A stretch of 64,000 bases of DNA. Origin: a virus. The stretch lies in IMG/VR virus record IMGVR_UViG_3300021185_002720, positions 1 to 64,000 of that record; one strand, given 5' to 3'. Of this stretch, positions 47,488 through 55,612 are shown piece after piece. The notes beneath the pieces were generated by a model that ran no database searches, was not told the origin of the DNA, and saw only the letters and a program-made list of their open reading frames with translations. A program made the position numbers and the translations under genes. Each line of letters opens with the position of its first letter. The stretch's first letter is position 1.

Positions 47488-48069
47488 ATGAAGACTTTAA
47501 TTATCAACGCTTGTAGAACAGGTTCAACTACTCTGTATAACAATTTGCTAAAGGAAAGAAATTGCAAAGGGTATTTTAACCCATGGGCTACAGGTAAGGA
47601 AGATGATATACTTTGGTCTTTAGAGTCATTTGTTTTAAAGTGTGGAGTAATGTATAATCCTATTAGGCTTACTGAAGGTGGAAGTAAGGTTTACTTTCTA
47701 CAGCAACAAGTTAATTGGTTTAAAGAATTAGCTGAAAAGTTTGATGAAGTAATATTACTCTCAAGAAAAAATACTACAGCTCATATTGAAAGCTTTATGC
47801 ATTTGATTACTCACAGCACTCCAGACCAATATGAAGCAGCAGTAAAAGGAGATCCTTTAGCTCATACCTCTACGAGTCAATGGGTATATAATAAAGATGA
47901 CTATGATAAAGATACTATAAGTAGAGCTCATGTAGATATATCAGATCAAAATAAAGTATTAAGAATGTTATCTAAGCAATTAGATATTCCTCTTAGTTAC
48001 TATGAAGATTACTTTGACCCTAATGGTCCAAATAGATATAGGAAAATAAAAGGTAAGACCTTAATATAA
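47488..48069 (+). CDS. Sulfotransferase-like protein (third copy)
   Basis: 193 residues. NACRTGSTTLYNNL (7-20) phosphosulfate loop and LLSRKNTTAHIESF (90-103) 3'-phosphate region. It lies in the glycan cassette 700 bases from the APS kinase, so a sugar is the likely acceptor. Related in layout to the proteins at 664 and 15566. The next gene starts at its stop. Confidence 0.72.
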   Translation: MKTLIINACRTGSTTLYNNLLKERNCKGYFNPWATGKEDDILWSLESFVLKCGVMYNPIRLTEGGSKVYFLQQQVNWFKELAEKFDEVILLSRKNTTAHIESFMHLITHSTPDQYEAAVKGDPLAHTSTSQWVYNKDDYDKDTISRAHVDISDQNKVLRMLSKQLDIPLSYYEDYFDPNGPNRYRKIKGKTLI

Positions 48070-48293
48070 TGGTAAGTAGAAAAAGACATATACTTAAAAC
48101 AGTTAGTTGGAGAATAATAGGAACAGTTGATACAATTGTTCTCTCTGGTTTTATAACAGGTTCGTGGAAATTTGGACTTGCTATAGGAGGAGTAGAAGTT
48201 ATAACAAAAATGGTTCTTTATTATTTTCATGAAAGAGCCTGGTATAAATTTAGTCGTTATGGAGTTAAAGGAAAAAATAAGTCAAGTAACTGA
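48069..48293 (+). CDS. DUF2061 membrane protein
   Basis: 74 residues: RKRHILKTVSWRIIGTVDTIVLSGFITGS...GGVEVITKMVLYYFHERAW. Length, two hydrophobic segments and the KT.SWR and LYYFHER.W motifs identify DUF2061, a small membrane protein of unknown role. It sits directly after a sulfotransferase, overlapping it by one base. Confidence 0.85.
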   Translation: MVSRKRHILKTVSWRIIGTVDTIVLSGFITGSWKFGLAIGGVEVITKMVLYYFHERAWYKFSRYGVKGKNKSSN

Positions 48294-49050
48294 TAGTTAC
48301 GAAAGAATTAAACTGTTAAAAGATGCTTGTAAAGGTGAAACAATTTACCTAGTTACTTGTGGACCTTCTTTAACTACTCACAATAGAGAAAAACTTTTAG
48401 AAAAGCTAGACGGTAAGATAGTATTAGCAGCAAAGCAAGCTTACGAATATGTAAAAGAAGTAGCTACATTTCATTTGATGTCTGCATATTCATACCAACC
48501 TTACGAATACTATTCAGAAGATACAATCGTTCATTGGCAGCTAACAGCTATGAATATACCTGGTGAGTTAGAGAGAATAAATAATGAATGGAAACATAAA
48601 ATGGATATTGCTATTCCTTGTTACTCTACTCCTTGGGTTGATATGAATAATACAACAGCGTTTAGCAGAAGAATAGATCAGTTTGAAAAGTATAGCGAAG
48701 GACAGATTATTTGGGGTCCTGGTATAATGTATGAGTCTGGATTTCCTTTGGCTATGCATCTTGGTGCTAAAGAAATTGTTACTATAGGATGGGACATAGG
48801 AGATATATCTAAGTTTGAAAAGAAACATGGATACAAATTAGGGGATGATAACTGGATAAAAGAACATGCAGATTCTTTATACAAAACTCATGCTGGATCT
48901 GGTCCTGATTATACTGAGTTGAGAGAAACTATAGACTGTACGAAAGAAATGTATGATTATTTCTTGGATAAGAACATAAAAGTTCGTATCTTATCTAATA
49001 GTAACCCAGCTGATAAACGCTTTGAACGTATAACTTTAGATGAATTATAA
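48259..49050 (+). CDS. GT42/DUF115-like glycosyltransferase
   Basis: 263 residues from the ATG at 48259, chosen over one 30 bases upstream because it overlaps the DUF2061 gene less; either is possible. TIYLVTCGPSLTTHNREKL (about 31-49) is the GxGPSL nucleotide-binding opening shared by GT42 sialyltransferases and DUF115 proteins. IIWGPGIMYESGFPLAMHLGAKEIVTIGWD (about 151-180) matches the following CMP/sugar segment. A second candidate for transferring the NeuB/NeuA product. Confidence 0.6.
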   Translation: MELKEKISQVTDSYERIKLLKDACKGETIYLVTCGPSLTTHNREKLLEKLDGKIVLAAKQAYEYVKEVATFHLMSAYSYQPYEYYSEDTIVHWQLTAMNIPGELERINNEWKHKMDIAIPCYSTPWVDMNNTTAFSRRIDQFEKYSEGQIIWGPGIMYESGFPLAMHLGAKEIVTIGWDIGDISKFEKKHGYKLGDDNWIKEHADSLYKTHAGSGPDYTELRETIDCTKEMYDYFLDKNIKVRILSNSNPADKRFERITLDEL

Positions 49051-49855
49051 ACTAGCATTATATTGTAAAACATACCCAGGCGATTTTGATAGAGTCGCAG
49101 TGCTTATAGAGAGTATCAATAAACACAATGTAGATAATATACCTCTATTTATTTCCTGTGAAGGTAAATTTAAAGATTTATTAGAAGCTAAGATAGGTAC
49201 TGAAGCATATACCTTTATTGCTGATGAAGATTTATATATTCCTTCTAGACAGATGGCAGGATGGGAACATCAAATGCTTGTTAAACTTAATGCATTCGAA
49301 GGTATAGCAACTGATAACCTATTAATATTAGATTCAGATGCATACTTTATTAGAGACTTTTATGAAGCTGATTTTATAGCTTACGATAGTATCCCTTATA
49401 CTATCATTCACGAAAACGTACAAGTATCAGAATATGAAGCTCTTTTAAAAGGAGGAGATTATTCTAAGACTGGATACGCAAAAGCTGTTCAAGCCTATAG
49501 GAGTATTTTTGGAGGTAAGTCAAATAGAGTTTATGACTATGGACCTAATCCTCATTTATGGAATAGAAAAGTAATAGAAGACTTTAAAGTAAACTACTTA
49601 CAACATAATAATTTATCTTTAGATGATTTTTGCTTTGGTATTAAACAGCAATTTGGTATACATTTTAGAGAGACTCTTACTTATGGAGAATATTTACTTG
49701 CTACTAAGGTAATAGATATAGTCCCTTGTGGTCCTTTATTTAAAGTTTACCATTGGAAAGAGTTATATGATTTTGAATCTAAATTAGATTGGGTTAAAGA
49801 AGAAGAAATAAAGAAAACTTACTTAGGAATAATTAAACAAAGTAACTGGTCATGA
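49040..49855 (+). CDS. DUF6492-like glycosyltransferase
   Basis: 271 residues. GT-A-like: YCKTYPGDFDRVAVLIESI, FIADEDLYIPSRQMAGWEHQMLVKLNAF (about 59-86) and the metal site LLILDSDAYFIRDF (about 94-107). The WEHQ..KL and DSD motifs match a bacterial family annotated as DUF6492. Acceptor unknown. Overlaps both neighbours. Confidence 0.75.
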   Translation: MNYKLALYCKTYPGDFDRVAVLIESINKHNVDNIPLFISCEGKFKDLLEAKIGTEAYTFIADEDLYIPSRQMAGWEHQMLVKLNAFEGIATDNLLILDSDAYFIRDFYEADFIAYDSIPYTIIHENVQVSEYEALLKGGDYSKTGYAKAVQAYRSIFGGKSNRVYDYGPNPHLWNRKVIEDFKVNYLQHNNLSLDDFCFGIKQQFGIHFRETLTYGEYLLATKVIDIVPCGPLFKVYHWKELYDFESKLDWVKEEEIKKTYLGIIKQSNWS

Positions 49856-50730
49856 TAGTATATCAAGTACACCATATGTGGTATGAGTCTAACATGATTG
49901 ATGAGTGTTGGCATTCACTACTAAATGCATTAAGAGCAGCACCAGACGTTGAAGTAAAGATAAAGATATGTTTTAACTTCCAAACTTATATAGAAGAACC
50001 TGAGGTAGAAGAGTTTGAATATATGCTTAAGAAGCATACTACACATCCTTTGTTTAGAGATTATAAACCTGAAGTTACAATTAAGACTAATGATGATCCA
50101 TTTTACAATATAGCGGATTGGAGAAGAGAAGTATACGATACTAATGCTAAGTATACAGTATGGGGAGAAACAGATACAATATTACCTAGAGATATATTTG
50201 CAATACTAAACTCAGTTAATATAGATCAACCTCATGCTTTAACATTTGCTGGAAGACCAATGTGGGATGATAGTTGGGATGTAGTTACTCATGAAAAGTT
50301 AAGAGGGTATAGTAAACCTTGCCAATGTAATCCTCATAAAGATGATTGTATAGAATTATTAGAATCACCATGGAAGTATAAAGACTATATAACTCAAGAG
50401 GAGCTAGATAAATTTAACGATGAATCTGGTGATATAAAAATACAACAAGTACCTCACAAGTTAGACGGTAGCACTGTATGTCTATCAGGAGGAATAGAAA
50501 CACCTTTTATAGCTCCTGGAATGCATTTTGTTAGAGAAGATACTTGTTTAGAGTATTTTTTAAGAGCTAAAGGTATCCCTCAAGTATGTATCACGACAAG
50601 ACTTAAGGGGCATAATTACAAACACCCTCATAAAAGAGTTGGAACAAATGCTACTAGAAACGATGAGGTATTTAAAAAGTACGCTGATGAATCAATAAAA
50701 GCGATGAATAAATTTTTAAGTGAACTATGA
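49852..50730 (+). CDS. Glycosyltransferase-like protein
   Basis: 292 residues. It starts YQVHHMWYESNMIDECWHSLLNAL and has NAKYTVWGETDTILPRDIF (about 97-115), where E-T-D stands in the place of the GT-A DxD. HFVREDTCLEYFLRAKGIPQVC and KGHNYKHPHKR follow. Family uncertain; GT2-like by position and fold pattern. ATGA overlaps on both sides. Confidence 0.65.
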   Translation: MIVYQVHHMWYESNMIDECWHSLLNALRAAPDVEVKIKICFNFQTYIEEPEVEEFEYMLKKHTTHPLFRDYKPEVTIKTNDDPFYNIADWRREVYDTNAKYTVWGETDTILPRDIFAILNSVNIDQPHALTFAGRPMWDDSWDVVTHEKLRGYSKPCQCNPHKDDCIELLESPWKYKDYITQEELDKFNDESGDIKIQQVPHKLDGSTVCLSGGIETPFIAPGMHFVREDTCLEYFLRAKGIPQVCITTRLKGHNYKHPHKRVGTNATRNDEVFKKYADESIKAMNKFLSEL

Positions 50731-51560
50731 TAACATTTTGTATAAGTACATATAATAATCTACCATACCTTAAACTAGCAGTACAGTCTGTTAGAGCTCA
50801 TTCATATTGGAAAGATGCTCCATTTATTATTCATGCTGAAAACTGTACTGACGGTACTAATGAATGGTTAAGAGCTATGGCCGATCAATACAATTTAACT
50901 TACTATGTAGATGAGAATGATAATCCTAAAGGTATAGGAGGAGGAATGAACTTCTGTGCTGAGAAAGTTAAGACAGAATACATAATGTTTCTTCATTCAG
51001 ACTTCTATGTTACTCCTAATTGGGATTTAGAGCTGATGAAAGTTCATGAAAAGTATGATGATGAAAAGCTATGGGTTAATTCATTTAGGATTGAACCTAA
51101 TATGTTTAACGACTCAGATAGACCGGGTACTCATTTCGTACCTAAAGAAGCATTTGGAGCTTACCATGATGAGTTTAAAGATAAAGAATTAATAGAGTAT
51201 GCTAGACAAATTGCAGAAGCTAATGACTTTGAAATCGCTAAAGGAGAAGGTGTTTCCGGACTTGTTAGAAAGTCTTGGTGGGATCATATTGGTGGCAACG
51301 ATCCTTTATTTGCTCCTACTTCATGGGATGACTATGATTTGTTCCTCAGGATGTTAAACGAAGGAGGTAGGTTCTTAATGCCTACTAAATCTATAGTATG
51401 GCACTTTGGTGCTAGAGGTTCTCATAGGTTAGAAGAAAATAATAATAAATCATCTGATAGGCAGCAAAAAGCTGAAGCAGCAAATGCTCAAAAGTTCTAC
51501 AACAAATGGGGTGGAATGCCTAAAAAAGATATAAACGGAATGATATGCGGCATACAGTAA
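50727..51560 (+). CDS. Glycosyltransferase family 2
   Basis: 277 residues. TFCISTYNNLPYLKLAVQSV (3-22), ENCTDGTNEWL (about 38-48) and the metal motif IMFLHSDFYVTPNWDLEL (about 90-107) with HSD, then GVSGLVRKSWWDHIGG and WDDYDLFLRM (about 195-204, ED-type acceptor base). A canonical GT2. Overlaps the next GT2 by 16 bases. Confidence 0.9.
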   Translation: MITFCISTYNNLPYLKLAVQSVRAHSYWKDAPFIIHAENCTDGTNEWLRAMADQYNLTYYVDENDNPKGIGGGMNFCAEKVKTEYIMFLHSDFYVTPNWDLELMKVHEKYDDEKLWVNSFRIEPNMFNDSDRPGTHFVPKEAFGAYHDEFKDKELIEYARQIAEANDFEIAKGEGVSGLVRKSWWDHIGGNDPLFAPTSWDDYDLFLRMLNEGGRFLMPTKSIVWHFGARGSHRLEENNNKSSDRQQKAEAANAQKFYNKWGGMPKKDINGMICGIQ

Positions 51561-52678
51561 TTATACCTTCATATAATACATTACCTCATCTTAAAAATAC
51601 TTACGAAAGTATCAAGCTTTGGGGTAAAGACGCAACTATAATTATTATAGATGATGCATCAGAGGATGGTACTGCTGAATGGTTAGGTACCTTAAGAGAT
51701 AAAATGCTTAAGATTATCATTAGCAAAGAGAGAAAAGGACATACATATTGGTACGATGAAGGAATGAGGTTAGCTGAAACAGATATAGTTTCTATACTTC
51801 ATTCAGATATGATTATAGGTCCAAATTACTTTGAGAACTTATTCAAACATTTAGAGAGAGGTAAAGTAGTATGTGCTACTAGAATAGAACCTCCTATTCA
51901 TCCTGCTGGTAGAGAAAAGATAGTAAGAAACTTTGGTGATGAAGCTCATAACTTTATGTGGGATGCTTTTAAGAAGTTTGTTATTCAGGAAAAAGCTGAT
52001 AGTGTTAATGATACTACAAGAGGTATATTTGCTCCTTGGATGCTATATAAAGAAGATCATTTATCAATAGGAGGACATGATCAAAGGTTCGCCCCATTTG
52101 GATACGAAGACTCAGACATTTTTAATAGATGGATTAATAATGGATATGAAATGATTCAATCTAGAGACTCATTAGTCTATCATATGACTTGTAGAGGACA
52201 TAAATGGAACGCAGGAGTAGGAATAGAGAATCATGACTATAGAGAGATAATGACTCGTTGTGAAAGAGAGTACCAACGTAAGTGGGGTGATTGGATACAA
52301 AATGATAATTACCAATACCCTATCATTTATCCAAAATATGATAAAGGAATTATAATAAAGAATTGTAAACCAGAACTGATAGGACAGTTGGAACCTTGGG
52401 CGGATAATTTATATGTTGATATAGATTATAAATCTTATATAGAAACAGAGCAAACACGCACAGTCACAGACTTATACGATAGAATAAAGCCTTTCGATAA
52501 TGAGAAACAAAACCATATATTAATCGAAGTAGACGGTAATACATTTACGCAGCAGGATTATATTTATATTAGACAGTTAAGTGCTATTCTAAAACAAAAT
52601 CAACCTAAGCCTGGAAGTGTTACATTAGGAAACCTTAACATTAACATTATTAATTATGAAGAAAAAATACTTAGTTGA
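51545..52678 (+). CDS. Glycosyltransferase family 2 (with C-terminal extension)
   Basis: 377 residues. VIIPSYNTLPHLKNTYESI (5-23), IDDASEDGTAEWL (about 36-48), SILHSDMIIGPNYFENL (about 79-95), and FGYEDSDIFNRWI (about 179-191). The first 260 residues are a GT2; the last 115 (after YPKYDKGIIIKN) are an extra domain of unknown role. Last enzyme of the glycan cassette. It is related to the previous GT2. Confidence 0.88.
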   Translation: MRHTVIIPSYNTLPHLKNTYESIKLWGKDATIIIIDDASEDGTAEWLGTLRDKMLKIIISKERKGHTYWYDEGMRLAETDIVSILHSDMIIGPNYFENLFKHLERGKVVCATRIEPPIHPAGREKIVRNFGDEAHNFMWDAFKKFVIQEKADSVNDTTRGIFAPWMLYKEDHLSIGGHDQRFAPFGYEDSDIFNRWINNGYEMIQSRDSLVYHMTCRGHKWNAGVGIENHDYREIMTRCEREYQRKWGDWIQNDNYQYPIIYPKYDKGIIIKNCKPELIGQLEPWADNLYVDIDYKSYIETEQTRTVTDLYDRIKPFDNEKQNHILIEVDGNTFTQQDYIYIRQLSAILKQNQPKPGSVTLGNLNINIINYEEKILS

Positions 52679-52832
52679 GTTTACGTACGCAAGCGGAGAC
52701 GTAGAAAAAATTGAATTAGAGACTGATAACATCGAATGGAGTATCAATCAATTTACTCGAAACAGACATATTGTCAAGCATGAAATTATTAACGAAGGTA
52801 GTGCCAATAGTAAACAAATGCTATTCGGTTGA
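52656..52832 (+). CDS. Small phage protein
   Basis: 58 residues, overlapping the GT2 stop by 23 bases. KKYLVEFTYASGDVEKIELETDNIEWSINQFTRNR is a beta-beta-beta-alpha pattern seen in small conserved phage proteins. Stop followed directly by a TATTTATA element. Confidence 0.65.
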   Translation: MKKKYLVEFTYASGDVEKIELETDNIEWSINQFTRNRHIVKHEIINEGSANSKQMLFG

Positions 52833-52844
52833 TATTTATATAAA
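52833..52844 (+). promoter_or_regulatory. TATTTATATAAA element
   Basis: Late-type motif that begins immediately after the stop at 52832 and ends 11 bases before the ATG at 52856. Confidence 0.5.
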
Positions 52845-52855
52845 AGACTATAACA

Positions 52856-53233
52856 ATGAAAAAAATTGAAAAGTATATTAAGTCTCTTCTTTCTGAAGCA
52901 GCAAAGATTAATTTTGCAGGACATACATTTGTTCTTAAAATAGATACTAATGAAGATCCTCAAAAGAAAGGAGTAAAAGTACAATTTCTTCCTACCAAAT
53001 TTGGCTCAATCACTTCTACAGAGCAGAATGATATTGCAATTGAGCTAGAAAAAAGACTAGAAGCTGGATTAGCAGAGTATGAACTTAGAGTAGAAAGAGA
53101 TAGAAATTTAAAAGATAAAACAATTATAGGTTTTTTCATCTACATAGAGTATTTTGATAAGATAATTAGAAAAGCATTATCAGGTCAAAACCCAAGAACA
53201 GATATAGAAGAAACTCCAGGATCAGAAATCTAA
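52856..53233 (+). CDS. Hypothetical protein
   Basis: 125 residues, soluble, with an amphipathic N-terminus (KKIEKYIKSLLSEAAKINFAGH), a beta strand region (FVLKIDTNEDP, VKVQFLP) and a charged helix (IELEKRLEAGLAEYELRVER). The MKKIEKYIKSLLSEAA opening resembles the N-terminal scaffold-binding sequences of marine phage structural or capsid-associated proteins, but that is weak. Late-type motif upstream. Confidence 0.6.
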   Translation: MKKIEKYIKSLLSEAAKINFAGHTFVLKIDTNEDPQKKGVKVQFLPTKFGSITSTEQNDIAIELEKRLEAGLAEYELRVERDRNLKDKTIIGFFIYIEYFDKIIRKALSGQNPRTDIEETPGSEI

Positions 53234-53240
53234 AAAATAT

Positions 53241-53399
53241 ATGGCAGGTTATAAATTTTATGTTAAGAACGATATTAAGAAAGAAGCTATTACCTCTTGG
53301 CCAGCAGAAAGTAAAGAACATGCAATAGCTAACTTTGCTAAAATGAAACAGATGTCAATTGAAAGCTTCAATAAAATTTTTGAAGTAGAAAAGATATGA
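53241..53399 (+). CDS. Small protein, unknown
   Basis: 52 residues, start seven bases after the previous stop, ATGA overlap with the next gene. AGYKFYVKNDIKKEAITSWPAESKEHAIANFAKMKQ is a short beta-beta-alpha pattern. Function unknown. Confidence 0.62.
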   Translation: MAGYKFYVKNDIKKEAITSWPAESKEHAIANFAKMKQMSIESFNKIFEVEKI

Positions 53400-53800
53400 A
53401 GGAACCAAAAAAAGTATTACGAGCAACTTTATATTCAATACATAAACTAGGATATAGAATTAAAACTATAACTCCAGACAAAGTTACTATGACTAAATTA
53501 GCATTTATTAGAATAATGAGACATCTGAAAGATATCGAGGATAGGAGAGATTTTATGAGTGCAGAAATAGGAATGGATATGACTACATACGAAGATAAAT
53601 TCTTTTCAGTTATAGAAGACCTATTGAAATTAGTATTCAATAAAGAGCAATTAGGACTTATCCAAATGTATCTATTCCAATTGCATCCTGATAAAGATTG
53701 GGATGGTACTATTACTATACAAAAAGGAAAACAAGAGAAGGTTGTTGCCTTTAAAACACCTGAACAAGTATGGGATGTTATTAGCGAAATAGCTAGTTAA
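53396..53800 (+). CDS. Hypothetical protein
   Basis: 134 residues, basic N-terminus (KEPKKVLRATLYSIHKLGYRIK), helical middle (about 35-90) and a C-terminal LFQLHPDKDWDGTITIQKG. No family recognised. Followed by a class A promoter. Confidence 0.6.
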   Translation: MKEPKKVLRATLYSIHKLGYRIKTITPDKVTMTKLAFIRIMRHLKDIEDRRDFMSAEIGMDMTTYEDKFFSVIEDLLKLVFNKEQLGLIQMYLFQLHPDKDWDGTITIQKGKQEKVVAFKTPEQVWDVISEIAS

Positions 53801-53803
53801 AAA

Positions 53804-53835
53804 GTTGCCTCCCTGCGTATTTTTTCTTATATTTA
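53804..53835 (+). promoter_or_regulatory. Class A promoter with CCTCCCTGCGT spacer block
   Basis: TTG 53805-53807, 20-base spacer beginning CCTCCCTGCGT, TATATTTA 53828-53835, then TATAAATA. The ATG is at 53858. Spacer nearly identical to the promoters at 12652 and 62953. Confidence 0.78.
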
Positions 53836-53857
53836 GTATAAATAAAATAAAAGTTAT

Positions 53858-54214
53858 ATGAATCTACAAAATCTAAAAATGATTCCATGCCCGAAGTGTG
53901 GAGATCCCTACCCTGAGTTAAGGAAAACTAAATACGGATACAACTTCTGTGTTAATTGTTCAACAGTAGAATCTGTTGTTGGTATTACTACTGTCGAAGG
54001 TACAGGGGATCATACCTATAATGATATAATCATTATGGATGCAGCAAAAGCTAGAAGAATAGCCGCTGCAGAAGCTGAAATGAAAGGAGATAAAAAAGGT
54101 CTGCTTGAAATTTTAGACTATGATGAAGTAGATAGAGATGAGAATGCTGTCTCACAATCAATTAAAGACAACGTAGCTGCAAATCAAGACCCCGACTTAG
54201 GCGAAAACTTCTAA
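53858..54214 (+). CDS. Small zinc-ribbon protein
   Basis: 118 residues with CPKC (11-14) and CVNC (31-34) forming an N-terminal zinc ribbon (IPCPKCGDPYPELR...YGYNFCVNCS). The C-terminal half is helical and acidic (DAAKARRIAAAEAEMKGDKKGLLEILDYDEVDRDE). May act in transcription. Strong class A promoter upstream. Confidence 0.72.
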   Translation: MNLQNLKMIPCPKCGDPYPELRKTKYGYNFCVNCSTVESVVGITTVEGTGDHTYNDIIIMDAAKARRIAAAEAEMKGDKKGLLEILDYDEVDRDENAVSQSIKDNVAANQDPDLGENF

Positions 54215-54844
54215 ATGGCTAGACCTTCCAAGATAATAACAAAGGAAGATATCCTTAGAGCTCAGAAGATGACTCGATCTAATATGGCAGCAGCCAGGTA
54301 CCTTCATGTATCTTATAATCATTATAAGAAGTACGCAAAAATGTACAAGAATGAAGAAGGAGTTAATCTTCTGGAAGCTCATAAGAATCAAGCTGGTGAA
54401 GGTATTCCTAAATTTGCTTTAGCTGGTAAGGATAAAATTCCTTTAATGGATTTGTTAGAAGGTAGAGTTCCAATAGAACATTTTGATGCTAGAAAGATAA
54501 AACAGAGACTAATCTTTGAAGGTCTTATAGAAGAGAAATGTAATAGATGTGGATTCTCAGAAAGAAGAGTTACAGACTTAAAAGTACCAATTATACTTAA
54601 TTTTAAAGATAAAAATAAAAAAAATTGGAATCTTGATAACATTGAGTTTCTCTGTTACAATTGCTCCTTCCTATATGGCGAATCGCCTATCGAAGAGAAA
54701 CAAGCAGAGGCAATGGAAGACTACGTCAAAACTAAGAAAGATGAACCTGATTGGGAGATGAATCAAGCTCATATAGATCACTTAAAAGATTTAGGGTTAT
54801 ATGACGAAGAAGAAGACGGAAGTGAATATATCTCAAGGCTTTAA
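54215..54844 (+). CDS. HTH plus degenerate HNH-like zinc protein
   Basis: 209 residues. An N-terminal helix-turn-helix (TKEDILRAQKMTRSNMAAARYLHVSYNHYKKYAKMY) is followed by two CxxC knuckles (C109/C112 and C147/C150) framing ILNFKDKNKKNWNLDNIEFL, the layout of HNH endonucleases. The catalytic His pair is absent (ILNFKD in its place), so it is probably a DNA-binding rather than cutting protein. A T4-like transcription or packaging factor is possible. Confidence 0.68.
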   Translation: MARPSKIITKEDILRAQKMTRSNMAAARYLHVSYNHYKKYAKMYKNEEGVNLLEAHKNQAGEGIPKFALAGKDKIPLMDLLEGRVPIEHFDARKIKQRLIFEGLIEEKCNRCGFSERRVTDLKVPIILNFKDKNKKNWNLDNIEFLCYNCSFLYGESPIEEKQAEAMEDYVKTKKDEPDWEMNQAHIDHLKDLGLYDEEEDGSEYISRL

Positions 54845-54845
54845 C

Positions 54846-54854
54846 TATTTATAA
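54846..54854 (+). promoter_or_regulatory. TATTTATAA element
   Basis: Late-type motif after the stop at 54844; the next ATG is two bases downstream (54857), too close for use as a -10 promoter of that gene. Confidence 0.38.
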
Positions 54855-54856
54855 TC

Positions 54857-55009
54857 ATGGCTAAGAAAAAAAATAATAAATTTTCTACCTGGAAAAAGAA
54901 GAAACCCCTCGAAAGAAAAGTTGCTGATGACCTTGTAAAGCAACATGAACGTAATGAAAAGTTACGAGAAAAAAGGATAGGAACTAGCTTCCTCGATATG
55001 TTTAACTAA
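54857..55009 (+). CDS. Small basic protein
   Basis: 50 residues, Lys/Arg-rich (AKKKNNKFSTWKKKKPLERK) with a charged helix and GTSFLDMFN at the C-terminus. No family recognised. Confidence 0.6.
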   Translation: MAKKKNNKFSTWKKKKPLERKVADDLVKQHERNEKLREKRIGTSFLDMFN

Positions 55010-55018
55010 AACTATTAT

Positions 55019-55612
55019 ATGAATAAATTTCGAACAATTATTTTGTGTGCTATAACTATGTTTAGTGTTATGGCTTTCACTACAGTAAAGAAGCGATTTG
55101 CAATCATCAAACCAATAGAATTAGAACCACAACCTGCAATCATAATAGAAAATAAAATCCCAGAAGTAGAACTAGAAATAGTCATCAAAGGACATGAAGA
55201 GTTCCTTGAAGCTATTGGTCATAGAGAATCTGGTAATAGATATACTATTGTAAATAAGTATGGGTATATGGGTAGGTATCAATTTGGTAAATCGACTCTA
55301 AAAGGACTAGGATTTAAAGTAACGAAGGATGAATTCCTTAACAGTCCGTACATACAGGAAAAGGCTATGCAAAAACTTTTGTTGCATAATCGAAAAAGAC
55401 TTCGTAAATTAATAGATGAACACTGTGGAACTGTAGTACATGGAGTGTACATAACAGAATCAGGGTTACTTGCTGCAGCTCATTTAGGAGGAGCAGGAAG
55501 TGTTAGAAAATGGTTTAGAACTGGAAAAGTTAGAAAAGATGGATTTGGTACAAAGATTACCTCTTACATGATCCAGTTCAACGGTTATACATTAGATTTA
55601 AATGGAGTATAA
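55019..55612 (+). CDS. Secreted peptidoglycan transglycosylase
   Basis: 197 residues. Signal peptide (RTIILCAITMFSVMAF) or N-terminal anchor, then from about 60 GHEEFLEAIGHRESGNRYTIVN (catalytic Glu in HRESGN) and GYMGRYQFGKSTLKGLGF, as in SLT/lysozyme-like transglycosylases (E-S-G...YQFG). It would cut glycan strands of the cell wall, in the virion or during lysis. Two cell-wall enzymes in one phage (see 33140) suggest entry and exit roles. Confidence 0.8.
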   Translation: MNKFRTIILCAITMFSVMAFTTVKKRFAIIKPIELEPQPAIIIENKIPEVELEIVIKGHEEFLEAIGHRESGNRYTIVNKYGYMGRYQFGKSTLKGLGFKVTKDEFLNSPYIQEKAMQKLLLHNRKRLRKLIDEHCGTVVHGVYITESGLLAAAHLGGAGSVRKWFRTGKVRKDGFGTKITSYMIQFNGYTLDLNGV

